Notes: generated by a model from the letters alone, not told the origin. 64,000 nt of DNA from G963665405 sp963665405 (GCA_963665405.2 CAXXUH010000004.1:806001-870000); one strand, 5' to 3'. Shown: positions 15,541-24,796, counted from the first letter of the stretch. Translations and numbers: made by a program.

Positions 15541-18500
15541 CTAGGCCTTCAGGATCTCACGTCGGGCGAGGACGCGCTCCATTAGCGGGGGCATCCCCAG
15601 CTCCCGGGAGATGGCCAGGGCCTCGTCCAGCAGGGCGGTCGCCTTCGCACCATCAGGGTTGCCATCGCGCTCTAGCAGGGCCTCGGCGTAGTCGCAGCAG
15701 CACCACGCCAACCAGGGTCGGAAGCCAGTCTTTCGGCAGAAGGCCAGTGCGTCCTCGAAGTGGTTCGCCGCCTGGTCGAGCCTCCCTATGGTGTGGGCTA
15801 AAAGGCCCAGCAGTTGGGATGACGGCATCAGCCAATTCAAGACCGCATGCTCAGCCAGATGAGCGTATTGATCGGCAGCGCCGGAAACATCCTTTTGCTG
15901 AATGGCTATCAGAGCCAGCCCGCTCCTGGCCAAGGTAACATACAGCGGGTTGGCGGAGCCCGACGTCAGAATGGTGCGAGCCGCCTCCTCGGCGGCCTCG
16001 AAGAGGTCCTGCGTGCCACGTGCCCGCTCTGCCAGAGGCACGGCAAACGCGAGCCACGCTAGTACCTGGTTCGACCCAGAGACTGTCCTAGCCTCCAGCA
16101 GCCGATCCAGGTACCTCCGGCCTTCATCAAACTCGCCAGAGCAATACTCCGCGTAGACTCGCCCTACAAGGGCGACGGGATCGTAGGGTGAGAGTTCCAG
16201 GCCACGAAGGGAACTTTCCCTGGCATCCAGCCAGCGCCCCTCTGTGGTGTAGACGACAGCCGCCACTCTGTACCCAATGGAATGTCTGCGCTTGTCACGC
16301 ACCTTCTGTGCCGTCTCCAGGCAAGAGGTGGCGCTGCGTTTCAGGGCGGCGGTGTTACCAGCAATCAGTGCCGCGACAGCAGCGTAGAAGTGGCACATGG
16401 CCTCAGTCTGGTGGTCCTGCATCCGTTGGGCAAGCTCCAGCGCCAACAAGAGCTTTTCCCTCGCCTCCTCGAACTTCAGCCAGAAGAAGTCAAGGTAATA
16501 TTGGCCGAGCAGAGTGCGCATCTCCAGGTGCGGATTCTTTTCCGTGCGGGCGATGACCAGGGCCCGGTCCAGGGCCTGCCGCGCGTCCTCGGAGCGGGCC
16601 TCGTTAACGCCCAGGAACGTACCGTAGGTGGACAGCAGCTGCCCGGCCTGAAGGGAGTCGGACGGCAACAGCTCAACCGCACGGCCCAGCAGGTCGCTGG
16701 CGCCAGTAAGCCCTTGCTCCATGTCGTCGGCGGCCGGGATCTCGGCTATCGCGACGGCCCTGGCCACGTCGCCTGATTCGACGTAGTAGTCGAAGGCACG
16801 GGTCAGGTTCGCCAAAGCCTCCTTCCACTGGGACACGGCCCCCTGGGCCCGGCCCAGGCCGTCCAGCAGTGCCGCCTTTGTCGCGTCCATGGCCTCGTCG
16901 CTCGTGGCGGCCAGGCCCCTCTGGAAATGGCCCAAGGCGTCCTCGTAGGCGTAGGCGGCGAGAGCGGCGCGCCCCGCCATCAGTGAGTATTCGACGAGCT
17001 TGTCGGCGCCCAGCACCGTCTGGGCCTCGGCGAAGTGGTGGGCCAACTCGGCGGCGCGGTCCTCGGCGCGGCCGCCGTATAGCGATTCGAGAGTCTCGGC
17101 GATGCGGGCGTGCAGGCGGACGCGCCGGGTCAGGCTGAGGTCGTCGGTGAGGGTCTCCTGGAAGAGGGCGTGGGCGAACTGATACCTGCCGGCGGTGGTC
17201 CGCATCTCCTCGATGACGCGGGCGGTCAGGGCCTCCTCCAGGGCGTCGAGGACCATGCCCTCGGTCATCTCTTCCATGAGGGGAGCGAGCTGCCGAAGCT
17301 CGAACTCGCGGCCTACAACGGCGGCCACGGTCAGGACCTCGTTGCAGCGCTGGGAGAGGCGGTTGAGTCTGCGGCCGATCACCTCGCGGACGCCCTCGGG
17401 TATCCGGATGACCCAAGAGTCGCGCTCGACGGCCTTCTCAGTGGTCAGGTCCCCCTCCTGGACCAGCAGCCGGACGACCTCTGTGACGAACAGGGGGTTG
17501 CCCTCGGTCTCGGTGTGGACGGCCGTGACCAGTCCCTTGGGCGGCTCGACGCCGGACGTCAGAGAGATGAAATGGCCGATGTCCTCCGCGGTGAGCCCGC
17601 GTAAGAGAACCCTGGTGAACAGCCGCTCCCTGGTCAGCTCGGCCAGGGTCTCGGCAAGTGGGTGCTGTCTGCTCAGCTCCACGTCGCGGTATGTGCCGAC
17701 CACCAGTACGCGGGCGTTGCCCAGCTCCCTGGCAACGAATTGAAGGAGCCCCAGCGAGGCGTCGTCCGCCCAGTGCAGGTCGTCGAGCACCAGCATCAGG
17801 GGGCGGCTGCGGGAAGCGGCCTTGAGGAAGGTGGCCACAGAGTCCAATAGACGGAACCGGGCCTCGTCCCTGCCCACTTCCGGCGGCGGTTCCAGCCCCG
17901 GGAGTGCGTCTCTGACATCGGGAACGATCTCGGCGATGACCGCGGCGGCCGAGCCCAGGTCGCTCCTTAGCTCGCTCGCGTCTCGCTCGTGTACGTAGTC
18001 CCTGATCGCCTGGACCCAGGGCCAGTAGGGCGGCACACCCTGCTCTTCGTAGCACCGGCCCCACAGCACCTTCATGCCCCGCAGTCCGGCGAAGGTCCTC
18101 AGCTCCTCTGCCGTTCGAGTCTTTCCGATCCCGGGCTCGCCGACCAGGGTGACCATGCGGCCCTTGCCCGAAAGAGCGTCCTCGAGCGCGGCCTTGAGCT
18201 CGCCCAGCTCCGCCTTTCGGCCGACGAAGACGCCCCCGGCCAGGCTGTCGAGGACGTTTTGCTGCTGCTCGTCCGGGGCTTCTGTCGCGGACGGGTCTAT
18301 CGCCTCCAACGCCTTCAGAACGTCGGAGGCGGAGTCCGGCCGCTCGGCGGGGTCCTTGGCCAGAAGCCTGAGGATCAGGGCCTCCAGCGGCTTGGGACAG
18401 GTCTGGCAGTGCCAGGACGGGGCGACCGGCGCGGTGTTGATGTGCTGACCGATTATTGCGACATGGTCGTCGCCGAGGAACGGCGGACGGCCTGTAACCA

Positions 18501-19323
18501 TCTCGTAGAGCATTGCTCCGAGGGAGTAGAGGTCGGACCGGGGCGTCACCTCGCCGCCGAGGGCCTGCTCCGGGGGCATGTAGGAGAACGTCCCCACCAT
18601 CATCCCCTGCTGGGTGAGGCGCGACCTGTCGACCGCCACCGCCAGCCCGAAGTCGCCGATCTTGGCGACGCCGTCCTCCGTGAGCCAGACGTTGCCCGGC
18701 TTGAGGTCTCGATGGACTATGCCCCGGCTGTGGGTGAACTCCAGGCCGCGGCACGTGGCACGGGCGATGTCGATGGCCAGCTCCAGCGGGATGCGGTTGT
18801 CAGGGGCCTTCTCTACAAGCCCCTCCACGTCTCCGCCACCCATCAGCTCGGTGACCATGTAGGGAGCGCCGTCCTCCTGTCCCAGGTCGAAGACGGTGAC
18901 TACGTGCGGGTGGGCACCCAGCCGGCCCATGGATTGGGCTTCCCTGGAGATGCGCTCTCTGCCCGAGTCGTCCAGACCCTCCGTCTTTATCAGGGCGAAG
19001 GCGACGTCGCGGTCGAGCGTCGTGTCATGAGCGAGGTAGACCTGCTTCTTACCGCCCTCTCCCAGGAACTTTCGGATCTGGTAGCGGCCGCCGTCGAAGC
19101 AGGTGGGCAGATCGCCGCTCGGCTCGGGGGCACGCTCGGGCAGGGGTGGCGAAGACGCGATGGGCTCGGCTTCCGCCACCGGGCGGCCGCAGGAGTCGCA
19201 GAACCGCGCGTCGGCGGCGAGAGCCCGGCCGCATCCGGCGCACTCCAGGGGCAGCGGCGTGCCACACGCTCTGCAGAAGCGAGAGTCGGCGAGATTCTCC
19301 TGTCCGCAGCCCTGGCAGTTCAT
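15541..19323 (-). CDS. Zinc-ribbon / Ser-Thr kinase / AAA ATPase / TPR multidomain protein
   Basis: A 1,260-aa protein. Residues 3-46 hold two zinc ribbons (CQGCGQ..FCRACG and CAGCGR..FCDSCG). About 80-350 is a Hanks-type kinase with LGEGGKKQVYLAHD, a lysine in FALIK, HRDLKPGN, DFGLA and MPPEQA. About 375-640 is a STAND/AAA-type ATPase with Walker A GEPGIGKT and Walker B LMLVLDDLHWAD. The rest (about 700-1250) is helical TPR-like repeats. It should sense an input through the TPR/ATPase part and phosphorylate targets; neither is known. The ATG at 19,323 is chosen because it begins directly at the first zinc ribbon. It heads a run with rsmI, metG and the prenyl synthase. No membrane segment is seen. 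Confidence 0.92.
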   Translation of the reverse strand: MNCQGCGQENLADSRFCRACGTPLPLECAGCGRALAADARFCDSCGRPVAEAEPIASSPPLPERAPEPSGDLPTCFDGGRYQIRKFLGEGGKKQVYLAHDTTLDRDVAFALIKTEGLDDSGRERISREAQSMGRLGAHPHVVTVFDLGQEDGAPYMVTELMGGGDVEGLVEKAPDNRIPLELAIDIARATCRGLEFTHSRGIVHRDLKPGNVWLTEDGVAKIGDFGLAVAVDRSRLTQQGMMVGTFSYMPPEQALGGEVTPRSDLYSLGAMLYEMVTGRPPFLGDDHVAIIGQHINTAPVAPSWHCQTCPKPLEALILRLLAKDPAERPDSASDVLKALEAIDPSATEAPDEQQQNVLDSLAGGVFVGRKAELGELKAALEDALSGKGRMVTLVGEPGIGKTRTAEELRTFAGLRGMKVLWGRCYEEQGVPPYWPWVQAIRDYVHERDASELRSDLGSAAAVIAEIVPDVRDALPGLEPPPEVGRDEARFRLLDSVATFLKAASRSRPLMLVLDDLHWADDASLGLLQFVARELGNARVLVVGTYRDVELSRQHPLAETLAELTRERLFTRVLLRGLTAEDIGHFISLTSGVEPPKGLVTAVHTETEGNPLFVTEVVRLLVQEGDLTTEKAVERDSWVIRIPEGVREVIGRRLNRLSQRCNEVLTVAAVVGREFELRQLAPLMEEMTEGMVLDALEEALTARVIEEMRTTAGRYQFAHALFQETLTDDLSLTRRVRLHARIAETLESLYGGRAEDRAAELAHHFAEAQTVLGADKLVEYSLMAGRAALAAYAYEDALGHFQRGLAATSDEAMDATKAALLDGLGRAQGAVSQWKEALANLTRAFDYYVESGDVARAVAIAEIPAADDMEQGLTGASDLLGRAVELLPSDSLQAGQLLSTYGTFLGVNEARSEDARQALDRALVIARTEKNPHLEMRTLLGQYYLDFFWLKFEEAREKLLLALELAQRMQDHQTEAMCHFYAAVAALIAGNTAALKRSATSCLETAQKVRDKRRHSIGYRVAAVVYTTEGRWLDARESSLRGLELSPYDPVALVGRVYAEYCSGEFDEGRRYLDRLLEARTVSGSNQVLAWLAFAVPLAERARGTQDLFEAAEEAARTILTSGSANPLYVTLARSGLALIAIQQKDVSGAADQYAHLAEHAVLNWLMPSSQLLGLLAHTIGRLDQAANHFEDALAFCRKTGFRPWLAWCCCDYAEALLERDGNPDGAKATALLDEALAISRELGMPPLMERVLARREILKA

Positions 19324-19438
19324 CGCGGTCAGGTTAGCAGCGGCACCGGAGACCGTCAACGAGGGAGCGCCTGGGCCCGCGGCGATTGTCGCTCCTGAGA
19401 AAGTCCAGTACAATGCGGCGGCGAGCCGCCGCGGTGCA

Positions 19439-19629
19439 GCGAGTCACCGCAAGGACTCGTTTTGAGGTTGCCCCCTCTGAATCTCCCCCTGCGAGGGGGA
19501 GAGGATAGTAGGGGCCCCTTCTCGAGGAGGACAGGAGAATAGGGACCCCTTCGAGCGGGGAACGAGTCACCGTAAGGACTTGCTTTGAGGGTTCGCCCCC
19601 TCTGAATCTCCCCCTGCGAGGGGGAGAGG
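19439..19629 (+). repeat. Pair of ~67-bp direct repeats upstream of the acyl-CoA dehydrogenase gene
   Basis: GAGTCACCGCAAGGACT ... CCCCCTCTGAATCTCCCCCT ... GAGGGGGAGAGGAT occurs at 19,439-19,505 and again at 19,563-19,629 with few changes. Each has the hairpin CTCCCCC-TGCGA-GGGGGAG. No gene lies in 19,324-19,659. Confidence 0.85.
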
Positions 19630-19659
19630 ATTATTGAGACTCTTTTCACAAGTAAGGAC

Positions 19660-20844
19660 ATGAACGAAGCGTTGACACCGGAGCAATCGGAGCTCGTCGA
19701 CAAGGCCGCCTCGGTAGCCAGGAAGTGTCTGGAGCCGCGAGCCTCCGGCTACGACGAGTCGGCCAGCCACCCCTGGGAGAGCTGGCACGACCTCTGGGAG
19801 CACGGGTTCCTGGGCGCCGCCGTGCCCCAGGAGTACGGCGGTCTGGGTCTTGACATGCTCACCTATATATCCGTCGTCGAGAAGCTTGCGGCCGGATGCA
19901 CCAACTCGACGATGACCCTGCACATGCACTCGGTGGTCCAGATGTTCATCGACGCCCTGATGACCGAGGAGCAGAAGGCGGCCCTCTATCCGGACGTGAT
20001 CGACGAGGGCAGGCTTTTCGGAAGCTGGGGCAGCGAGCCGGACGACAGGGGAGGGTCCGTCGTCAGGGGGACGGTGCTCTCCCGCCGGGACGGAGAGGAC
20101 GCGGGATACGTCGTCTCCGGGCGGAAGCACTTCTGCACGATGGCCGGCGCGGCGTTCCGCTACATGGTCCACTGCAACGTCGACGGCTACGACGGTCCCC
20201 AGGGCTATCAGCTCGTCCTGATCCCGAAGGACACGCCGGGGATCCAGGTGACCGGCGGCTGGAACACGCTGGGGATGCGGGCCACTGTGAGTCCCGGCGT
20301 CTCGTTCGAGGAGTGCCTCGTGTCTCAGGACGCGCTCCTGGGGAGGCCCGGCGAGGCCCTGACGGTGGGCGTGATGGAGGCCTTCGGGCTCGGGTACGCC
20401 GCGATCTACATCGGTGCGGCCCAGAGGGCGTTGGACTTCACGGTGGACTACTTGAAGACCCAGCGGCGCGGCAGCGAGACGGAAACGCTCGCGTACGGCT
20501 CGGCGGTGCAGAATTATGTCGCCGAGATGACGATGGCGTTGGAGGGGGCCAGGCAGGTGCTGTATCAGTCGGCCGCCCGGTGGGCCGGCGCCGATCCCCA
20601 GGGCCGGGCGGTGCTGGCGGCGCGCGCCAAGCTGCCGGCAACGCAGGCCGCGCTGATGGTCACATCGAGGTGTCTGGAGACTGTCGGAGGCCGCAGCGCT
20701 CACCGGCACTTCCCGCTGGAGCGCCTATTCAGGGATGTTCGGACATCGACGCTGATGCCGCCGAACGTCCAGCGCTCGATCGAGATAATCGGCCGGACTG
20801 AGCTGGGCGTCGCCGACGACGTCCTGGACGCCCGCTACTCGTGA
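19660..20844 (+). CDS. Acyl-CoA dehydrogenase-family flavoprotein, catalytic Glu absent
   Basis: A 394-aa protein with the complete acyl-CoA dehydrogenase fold: N-terminal helical domain (GAAVPQEYGGLGLD), middle beta domain (SEPDDRGG, VSGRKHFCTMAG, GWNTLGMRAT) and C-terminal helical domain (ETVGGRSAHRHFPLERLFRD). At the position of the YEGT catalytic glutamate of medium-chain enzymes the sequence is LMPPN, so that base is missing. It may use another base position, as isovaleryl-CoA dehydrogenases do, or be a flavin monooxygenase or desulfurase-like relative. FAD-binding residues look preserved. The next gene is convergent. Confidence 0.85.
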   Translation: MNEALTPEQSELVDKAASVARKCLEPRASGYDESASHPWESWHDLWEHGFLGAAVPQEYGGLGLDMLTYISVVEKLAAGCTNSTMTLHMHSVVQMFIDALMTEEQKAALYPDVIDEGRLFGSWGSEPDDRGGSVVRGTVLSRRDGEDAGYVVSGRKHFCTMAGAAFRYMVHCNVDGYDGPQGYQLVLIPKDTPGIQVTGGWNTLGMRATVSPGVSFEECLVSQDALLGRPGEALTVGVMEAFGLGYAAIYIGAAQRALDFTVDYLKTQRRGSETETLAYGSAVQNYVAEMTMALEGARQVLYQSAARWAGADPQGRAVLAARAKLPATQAALMVTSRCLETVGGRSAHRHFPLERLFRDVRTSTLMPPNVQRSIEIIGRTELGVADDVLDARYS

Positions 20845-20850
20845 CCCGCG

Positions 20851-21300
20851 CTACGTGATCCAGATCACGCCGAAGTGGTAGTCCGCCACCTCGCCAGATT
20901 CGTCCGCGACGAAGTTGGACGTTATGTAGCCGCTGGCGCCCTCGAACTGCCCCTCTCCTCCGTCGACCCGCCAGATGATGCAGCCGTGCTGCACCTTCGG
21001 GTCCGCGGTCGGCCGCAAGAAGCCCTCGCCGACGGTGCTGAAGCGGAGCTTGTGCTTGCCGTCTCCGAATGTCACCACGCCCGACTCGATGATCGTCTCG
21101 TCGGCGACGAAGAAGGCCTCGGAATCGAAGGTGATCTGTCCGCCCGGCACCGGGGCGATCTCGCTGGTCAGTCCGTCGGGCCCCGCCGTGGAGGTGATCG
21201 AGACGCTGGACGAGGTCAGGTGCGCCTTCCACATGTTCAGGTGGTCGGAGACCTTGCCTGCGCTGCCGGTCATTCGCGCCGCATAGGTTAGCCGCTTCAA
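20851..21300 (-). CDS. Uncharacterised 149-aa protein, likely beta-barrel
   Basis: I do not recognise a named family. The sequence is rich in alternating strand-like segments, ending in GEGQFEGASGYITSNFVAD and DYHFGVIWIT; the G-x-G-x-F-x-G-A-x-G turn is reminiscent of allene-oxide-cyclase-like or dirigent-like barrels, which is only a suggestion. No signal peptide or membrane span. The start is TTG at 21,300, supported by GAGGAGG 6 bp upstream; a later ATG would discard a good ribosome site. It ends 6 bp from the stop of the convergent acyl-CoA-dehydrogenase-like gene. Confidence 0.75.
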   Translation of the reverse strand: MKRLTYAARMTGSAGKVSDHLNMWKAHLTSSSVSITSTAGPDGLTSEIAPVPGGQITFDSEAFFVADETIIESGVVTFGDGKHKLRFSTVGEGFLRPTADPKVQHGCIIWRVDGGEGQFEGASGYITSNFVADESGEVADYHFGVIWIT

Positions 21301-21404
21301 GAAGACCTCCTCGTTTCGGTTGCGGTGGTGAGAGTCCGCGACAGTCTACCAGAAGGGGCCCGGCGCTGGCATGGCAAGTCCCGGGTGGTCCGGATCGGGC
21401 TCGC

Positions 21405-21740
21405 CCACCACCTTTGGGGTGCTCTCTTTCCCGCCCACCCGCCCACAAGGTTTGGGGCACCCCAAACCCCGCAAAGGGGGCATTGCCCCCTTTGGAACCC
21501 CTGGCACGCGGACTAGCGAGGGAGCCGCTGGTTGTCTTGACGGAGGCGCTCGGGCTCTCCCCCCCCCCCCGCCCGGCCGGTAAGACCGGCAGCTAAAAGG
21601 CTAAGAGGTGGCTCGCTAAGGTCCATACCGCCAAGGGTTGGGGGCACCCCATCCTTCCGCGGAAGGACCGCAAACGAGGCTTTCCCCCCTTTAAGGCTCT
21701 CCGCCGTTTCGGAGGATAGCCGCCTCTCCGCGCTTCTCGT
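21405..21740 (+). repeat. Dispersed structured repeats, family B (two adjacent modules)
   Basis: First module: TTGGGGCACCCCAAACCCCG then GCAAAGGGGGC-ATT-GCCCCCTTTG. Second module from about 21,572: CCGGTAAGACCGGCAGCTAA, GGGGGCACCCCATCC, CTTCCGCGGAAG. The upstream 21,301-21,404 and the whole interval to 21,848 contain no supported gene. A run of ten cytosines at about 21,560 could be an assembly weak point. Confidence 0.8.
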
Positions 21741-21848
21741 CGTCTGGGCGTGACTGAGTGCGGGGGAGGGGAATCCCCATATCGGTTGCGCCGCGGGTGC
21801 TTCCTGGCTACTATTGCGGAGCACGACGAAGAAGCGAGGAGGCTCTTT

Positions 21849-23057
21849 GTGGGAAAGATGCTGGACATCGTCAAGGAGAGAAATCCGGAGCTTGTAAGGA
21901 CGGCCGTCGAGCTTCATCAGAGCGGCCAAATTCGGCCGGACACGTACGTCGTGGACCTCGACAGAGTCAGAGTCAACGCCAGGCTCGTGAAGGGCTGCGG
22001 GGACCGGCTGGGCCTTCGTCTCTACCTGATGACGAAGCAGTGGAACAGGAACCCGTCGATCAACAGGACCCTGGCCGAGGAGGGCCTGGACAAGGCCGTT
22101 GCCGTGGACGCCGAGGGTGCGATCATCCTGAACAGACACGGGACGAACGTCAGCCACGTCGGCCACCTGGCTCAAATCCCGAGACACATGACCGAGACCA
22201 TCATGAGGATGGAGCCGGAGGTCTGGACGGTCTACGGGTATCGCAACGCCGTGTTCGTGTCGGAGACGGCGCAGAGGCTGGGGGTGGAGCAGAACCTGCT
22301 GTTGAAGGTGGTCGGTCCGGACGACATGGCCTACACCGCCCAGGAGGGCGGCATCCCGCTGCGAGACGTCGTAGAGGTGGGGAGGAGAATCAGGGACCTC
22401 CCGTCGGTCTGGGTCGTGGGGGTGACCGGGTTTCCCACGATGACCTACGACTTCGACTCGCGCTCGATCCGGCCGCTTCCGAACATGGCGTCGATCGCCC
22501 AGGCGGCGAAGACGCTCGAGTCCGAGCTCGGGATCGAGATAAGACAGATCAACTGCCCCGGGACGTCCTCGTGCGAGTCGATGGAGGTAATCAGCAGGAG
22601 CGGGGGCACCGACGCCGAGCCGGGCAGCAGCCTCTGGGGGATGGCTCCTCAGCAGCTCTTCGGAGGCGACGTCGGGACGCCCGCCCAGGTCTACGTTACC
22701 GAAGTGTCGCACTACGCCAGCGACCGCGTCTGCGTCATCGGCGGGGGGTTCTACCCCGACAGCAGGGTGGAGGCCTGGGAGATCGACGAGGCCTTCGTGG
22801 GAAGCTCGCCCGAGACGATACTCGAGGACAGGGTGAGGGCCGAGGCGCCCGAATCGAACTGGATGGACTACTACGCCTGGCTCTATCCGGGTGCCGGCCG
22901 GCCGCTCAACGCGGGCGACAGCGCGGTCTACTTCTTCCGTCCGCAGATCTTCTTCACTCGAGCGTCGCACGTCGCGACGGTCAACGGCATCAGCGACGGC
23001 TCTCCGAAGGTGGAGGCGATCTACGACCGGGGGAACCACCTGGTGTCGGGGTCGTAG
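21849..23057 (+). CDS. YhfX-like PLP enzyme (alanine racemase-type fold)
   Basis: A 402-aa protein. The N-terminal half is an alanine-racemase TIM barrel: MLDIVKERNPELVRTAVELH, DTYVVDLDRVRVNARLV, and the presumed PLP lysine in YLMTKQWNRNP. Later motifs NCPGTSSCESME and GGGFYPDSRVEAW resemble the YhfX/ornithine-racemase-like group rather than catabolic alanine racemases. Substrate is unknown; racemisation of an amino acid is inferred from the family. The GTG start at 21,849 is chosen for GAGGAGG 6 bp upstream; an ATG three codons later is possible. It stands alone between repeat-rich spacers. Confidence 0.8.
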   Translation: MGKMLDIVKERNPELVRTAVELHQSGQIRPDTYVVDLDRVRVNARLVKGCGDRLGLRLYLMTKQWNRNPSINRTLAEEGLDKAVAVDAEGAIILNRHGTNVSHVGHLAQIPRHMTETIMRMEPEVWTVYGYRNAVFVSETAQRLGVEQNLLLKVVGPDDMAYTAQEGGIPLRDVVEVGRRIRDLPSVWVVGVTGFPTMTYDFDSRSIRPLPNMASIAQAAKTLESELGIEIRQINCPGTSSCESMEVISRSGGTDAEPGSSLWGMAPQQLFGGDVGTPAQVYVTEVSHYASDRVCVIGGGFYPDSRVEAWEIDEAFVGSSPETILEDRVRAEAPESNWMDYYAWLYPGAGRPLNAGDSAVYFFRPQIFFTRASHVATVNGISDGSPKVEAIYDRGNHLVSGS

Positions 23058-23426
23058 ATCGAGAGCGGCGCCCCACCCTGGCCTTCCAGGGCGGGGGAGA
23101 GGGATTTTCCAAGAGGACCCCTCCATGTGCGGCGCGCGCCCTCCCCAAGATGAAAATTTAGGACTTCTGAGGGACACCCTCAGACTCCCGGCGAGGGCTT
23201 GCCCTCTGCACACCCCGTCCTGTTGTCATTCTGAGCCGCGGCGAAGAATCTGGGGAGGGGAGCTCCTCCCGCGCCTACACCCGATCGAGCCCTACCCCGG
23301 GATCAACATGTGTTTGACTTCTGAGGGACACCGTCAGACTGCGGGCAAAGGGGCGGAGCCCCCTTGCGCACGCCTTCCCCGACGGGGTGACGACGGTGCT
23401 GGACCGAGAACCCGCCCGGTTGAGGT
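23058..23426. repeat. Intergenic cluster of family A and family C repeats
   Basis: Short family A copies lie at 23,158-23,215 (CTGAGGGACACCCTCAGACT) and 23,316-23,375 (CTGAGGGACACCGTCAGACT), each followed by a stem ending in TGCACAC or TGCGCAC. Between them at about 23,222-23,262 is a family C arm, TCATTCTGAG and CGAAGAATCTGGGGAGG. No gene is seen. Confidence 0.85.
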
Positions 23427-24509
23427 CTAGAAGGTCAGGATAGTGCGGGCGGCGACGCCCTTGTTCATGTCGTCGAACGCCTCGTTGATCTCTTCTAGCG
23501 GCCTGAACTTGGTGGCAAGCTCGTCCAGCTTCAGCCGGCCGTCGAGGTAGAGATCCAGGAGCCAGGGGAAGTCGATGCGGGGCCGTCCGGCTCCATAGAA
23601 GGTGCCCAGGAGGGACCGTCCCCAGAAAAGCGCCCGGCCGGGTACGGAGATGTCGCCCTCTTCCGGCGGCACCCCGACCATGACCGTGGTGCCTCCGGGG
23701 TGGGTCGACTCGAAGGCCTGCCGCACGGTCTGGGGGAATCCGATCACCTCGAAGGCGTAGTCGACCCCGCCGTCCGTGATCTCGATGACTCGCCGGACCG
23801 GGTCCTCCTTTTCGGCGTTCACGAGATGGGTCGCGCCGAACTCCCTCGCCTTGCTGAGCTTGAACCCGATCTTGTCGACGGCGATGATCTTGGATGCTGA
23901 GGCCAGAGCGGCTCCTTGAACCACGTTCAGCCCGACCCCTCCGCACCCGAAGATCGCTACCGTGCTGCCCGCCTCCACCTTGGCGCGGTTGAGGACCGCC
24001 CCAACGCCGGTCATGACCCCACAGCCGATCAGACAGGCCTTGTCCAGCGGGATGCTGTCGCTGATCTTAACGACCATCGACTCGGCGACGACGGTCTCCT
24101 CCGCGAAGGTGCCCAGGTCGGCGTAGAGGGGCATCCCGTCCTTGCTGAACCTGGTCGTCCCATCGGGCAGCCGTCCGGTGCCGAGCTGGTACGCCTCGCA
24201 CATGTCGGCCCGTCCGGCCGTGCAGCTTCGGCACCTTCCGCACTGAGCAGTCAGAGAGATGATGACGTGGTCGCCCTCGGTGGAGCTCGTGACGCCTGGA
24301 CCGACCGCGGTGATGATCCCAGACCCCTCGTGTCCCAGCACCATCGGGAGGTACGGCACCTTGGAGTGGCCGTCCACGCGGTGGTAGTCGCTGTGGCAGA
24401 CGCCTGCACCGACCAACTTGACTCGCACCTCTTCGGCCTTGGGATCGTCCAGGTCGATCTCCTCAACCCTTACTGGCGCGTTCTGCTTGTGCAGCACGAC
24501 GGCTCTCAA
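23427..24509 (-). CDS. Zinc-dependent alcohol dehydrogenase (class III-like MDR)
   Basis: A 360-aa medium-chain dehydrogenase. Catalytic zinc ligands are in GVCHSD, GHEG and LIGCGVMTG; the structural zinc has the four-cysteine lobe CGRCRSCTAGRADMC. The Rossmann motif is IFGCGGVGLNVVQG with an aspartate after the second strand (AVDKIGFKL), indicating NAD rather than NADP. Both zinc sites place it near class III/NDMA-type alcohol dehydrogenases; a glutathione- or mycothiol-linked formaldehyde role is not demonstrable. A TTG start at 24,509 fits AGGAGG 5 bp upstream; the open frame extends further but is not family-like. Confidence 0.9.
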   Translation of the reverse strand: MRAVVLHKQNAPVRVEEIDLDDPKAEEVRVKLVGAGVCHSDYHRVDGHSKVPYLPMVLGHEGSGIITAVGPGVTSSTEGDHVIISLTAQCGRCRSCTAGRADMCEAYQLGTGRLPDGTTRFSKDGMPLYADLGTFAEETVVAESMVVKISDSIPLDKACLIGCGVMTGVGAVLNRAKVEAGSTVAIFGCGGVGLNVVQGAALASASKIIAVDKIGFKLSKAREFGATHLVNAEKEDPVRRVIEITDGGVDYAFEVIGFPQTVRQAFESTHPGGTTVMVGVPPEEGDISVPGRALFWGRSLLGTFYGAGRPRIDFPWLLDLYLDGRLKLDELATKFRPLEEINEAFDDMNKGVAARTILTF

Positions 24510-24673
24510 CGGCTCCTCCTGTCGGGTGCGAATCGGCGGCAATCTCGGGGTCCGGCCGGGCGATTGTAGCATAACGGCAGACGGTTCAGTGTCGGCCAGA
24601 AAGGCGGCCACGACGGACTTCGCGGGGACCCGTCTATGTTGACCGTCAGCCGGAAGAGTATTAGAATCCTGAC

Positions 24674-24750
24674 AGGAGCGTAGCTCAGCTGGTTAGAGCA
24701 GCGGTCTCCAAAACCGCAGGTCGCGGGTTCGAATCCTGCCGCTCCTGCCA
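24674..24750 (+). tRNA. tRNA-Trp (CCA)
   Basis: A complete cloverleaf: acceptor AGGAGCG pairs with CGCTCCT, D arm with TAGCTCAGCTGGTTAGAGC, anticodon loop CTCCAAA giving anticodon CCA, T arm GGGTTCGAATCC, discriminator G and an encoded CCA end. Confidence 0.97.
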
Positions 24751-24773
24751 ATCCGTTTCATAGGCAATAGACG

Positions 24774-24796
24774 GGCCCCTGGAATGTCCAGGGGCC
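24774..24796 (+). terminator. Hairpin downstream of tRNA-Trp
   Basis: GGCCCCTGGA-ATG-TCCAGGGGCC is a perfect 10-bp stem. Only a weak T-rich tail (TCATCTGTCT) follows, so it may be a terminator or processing signal. Confidence 0.55.
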
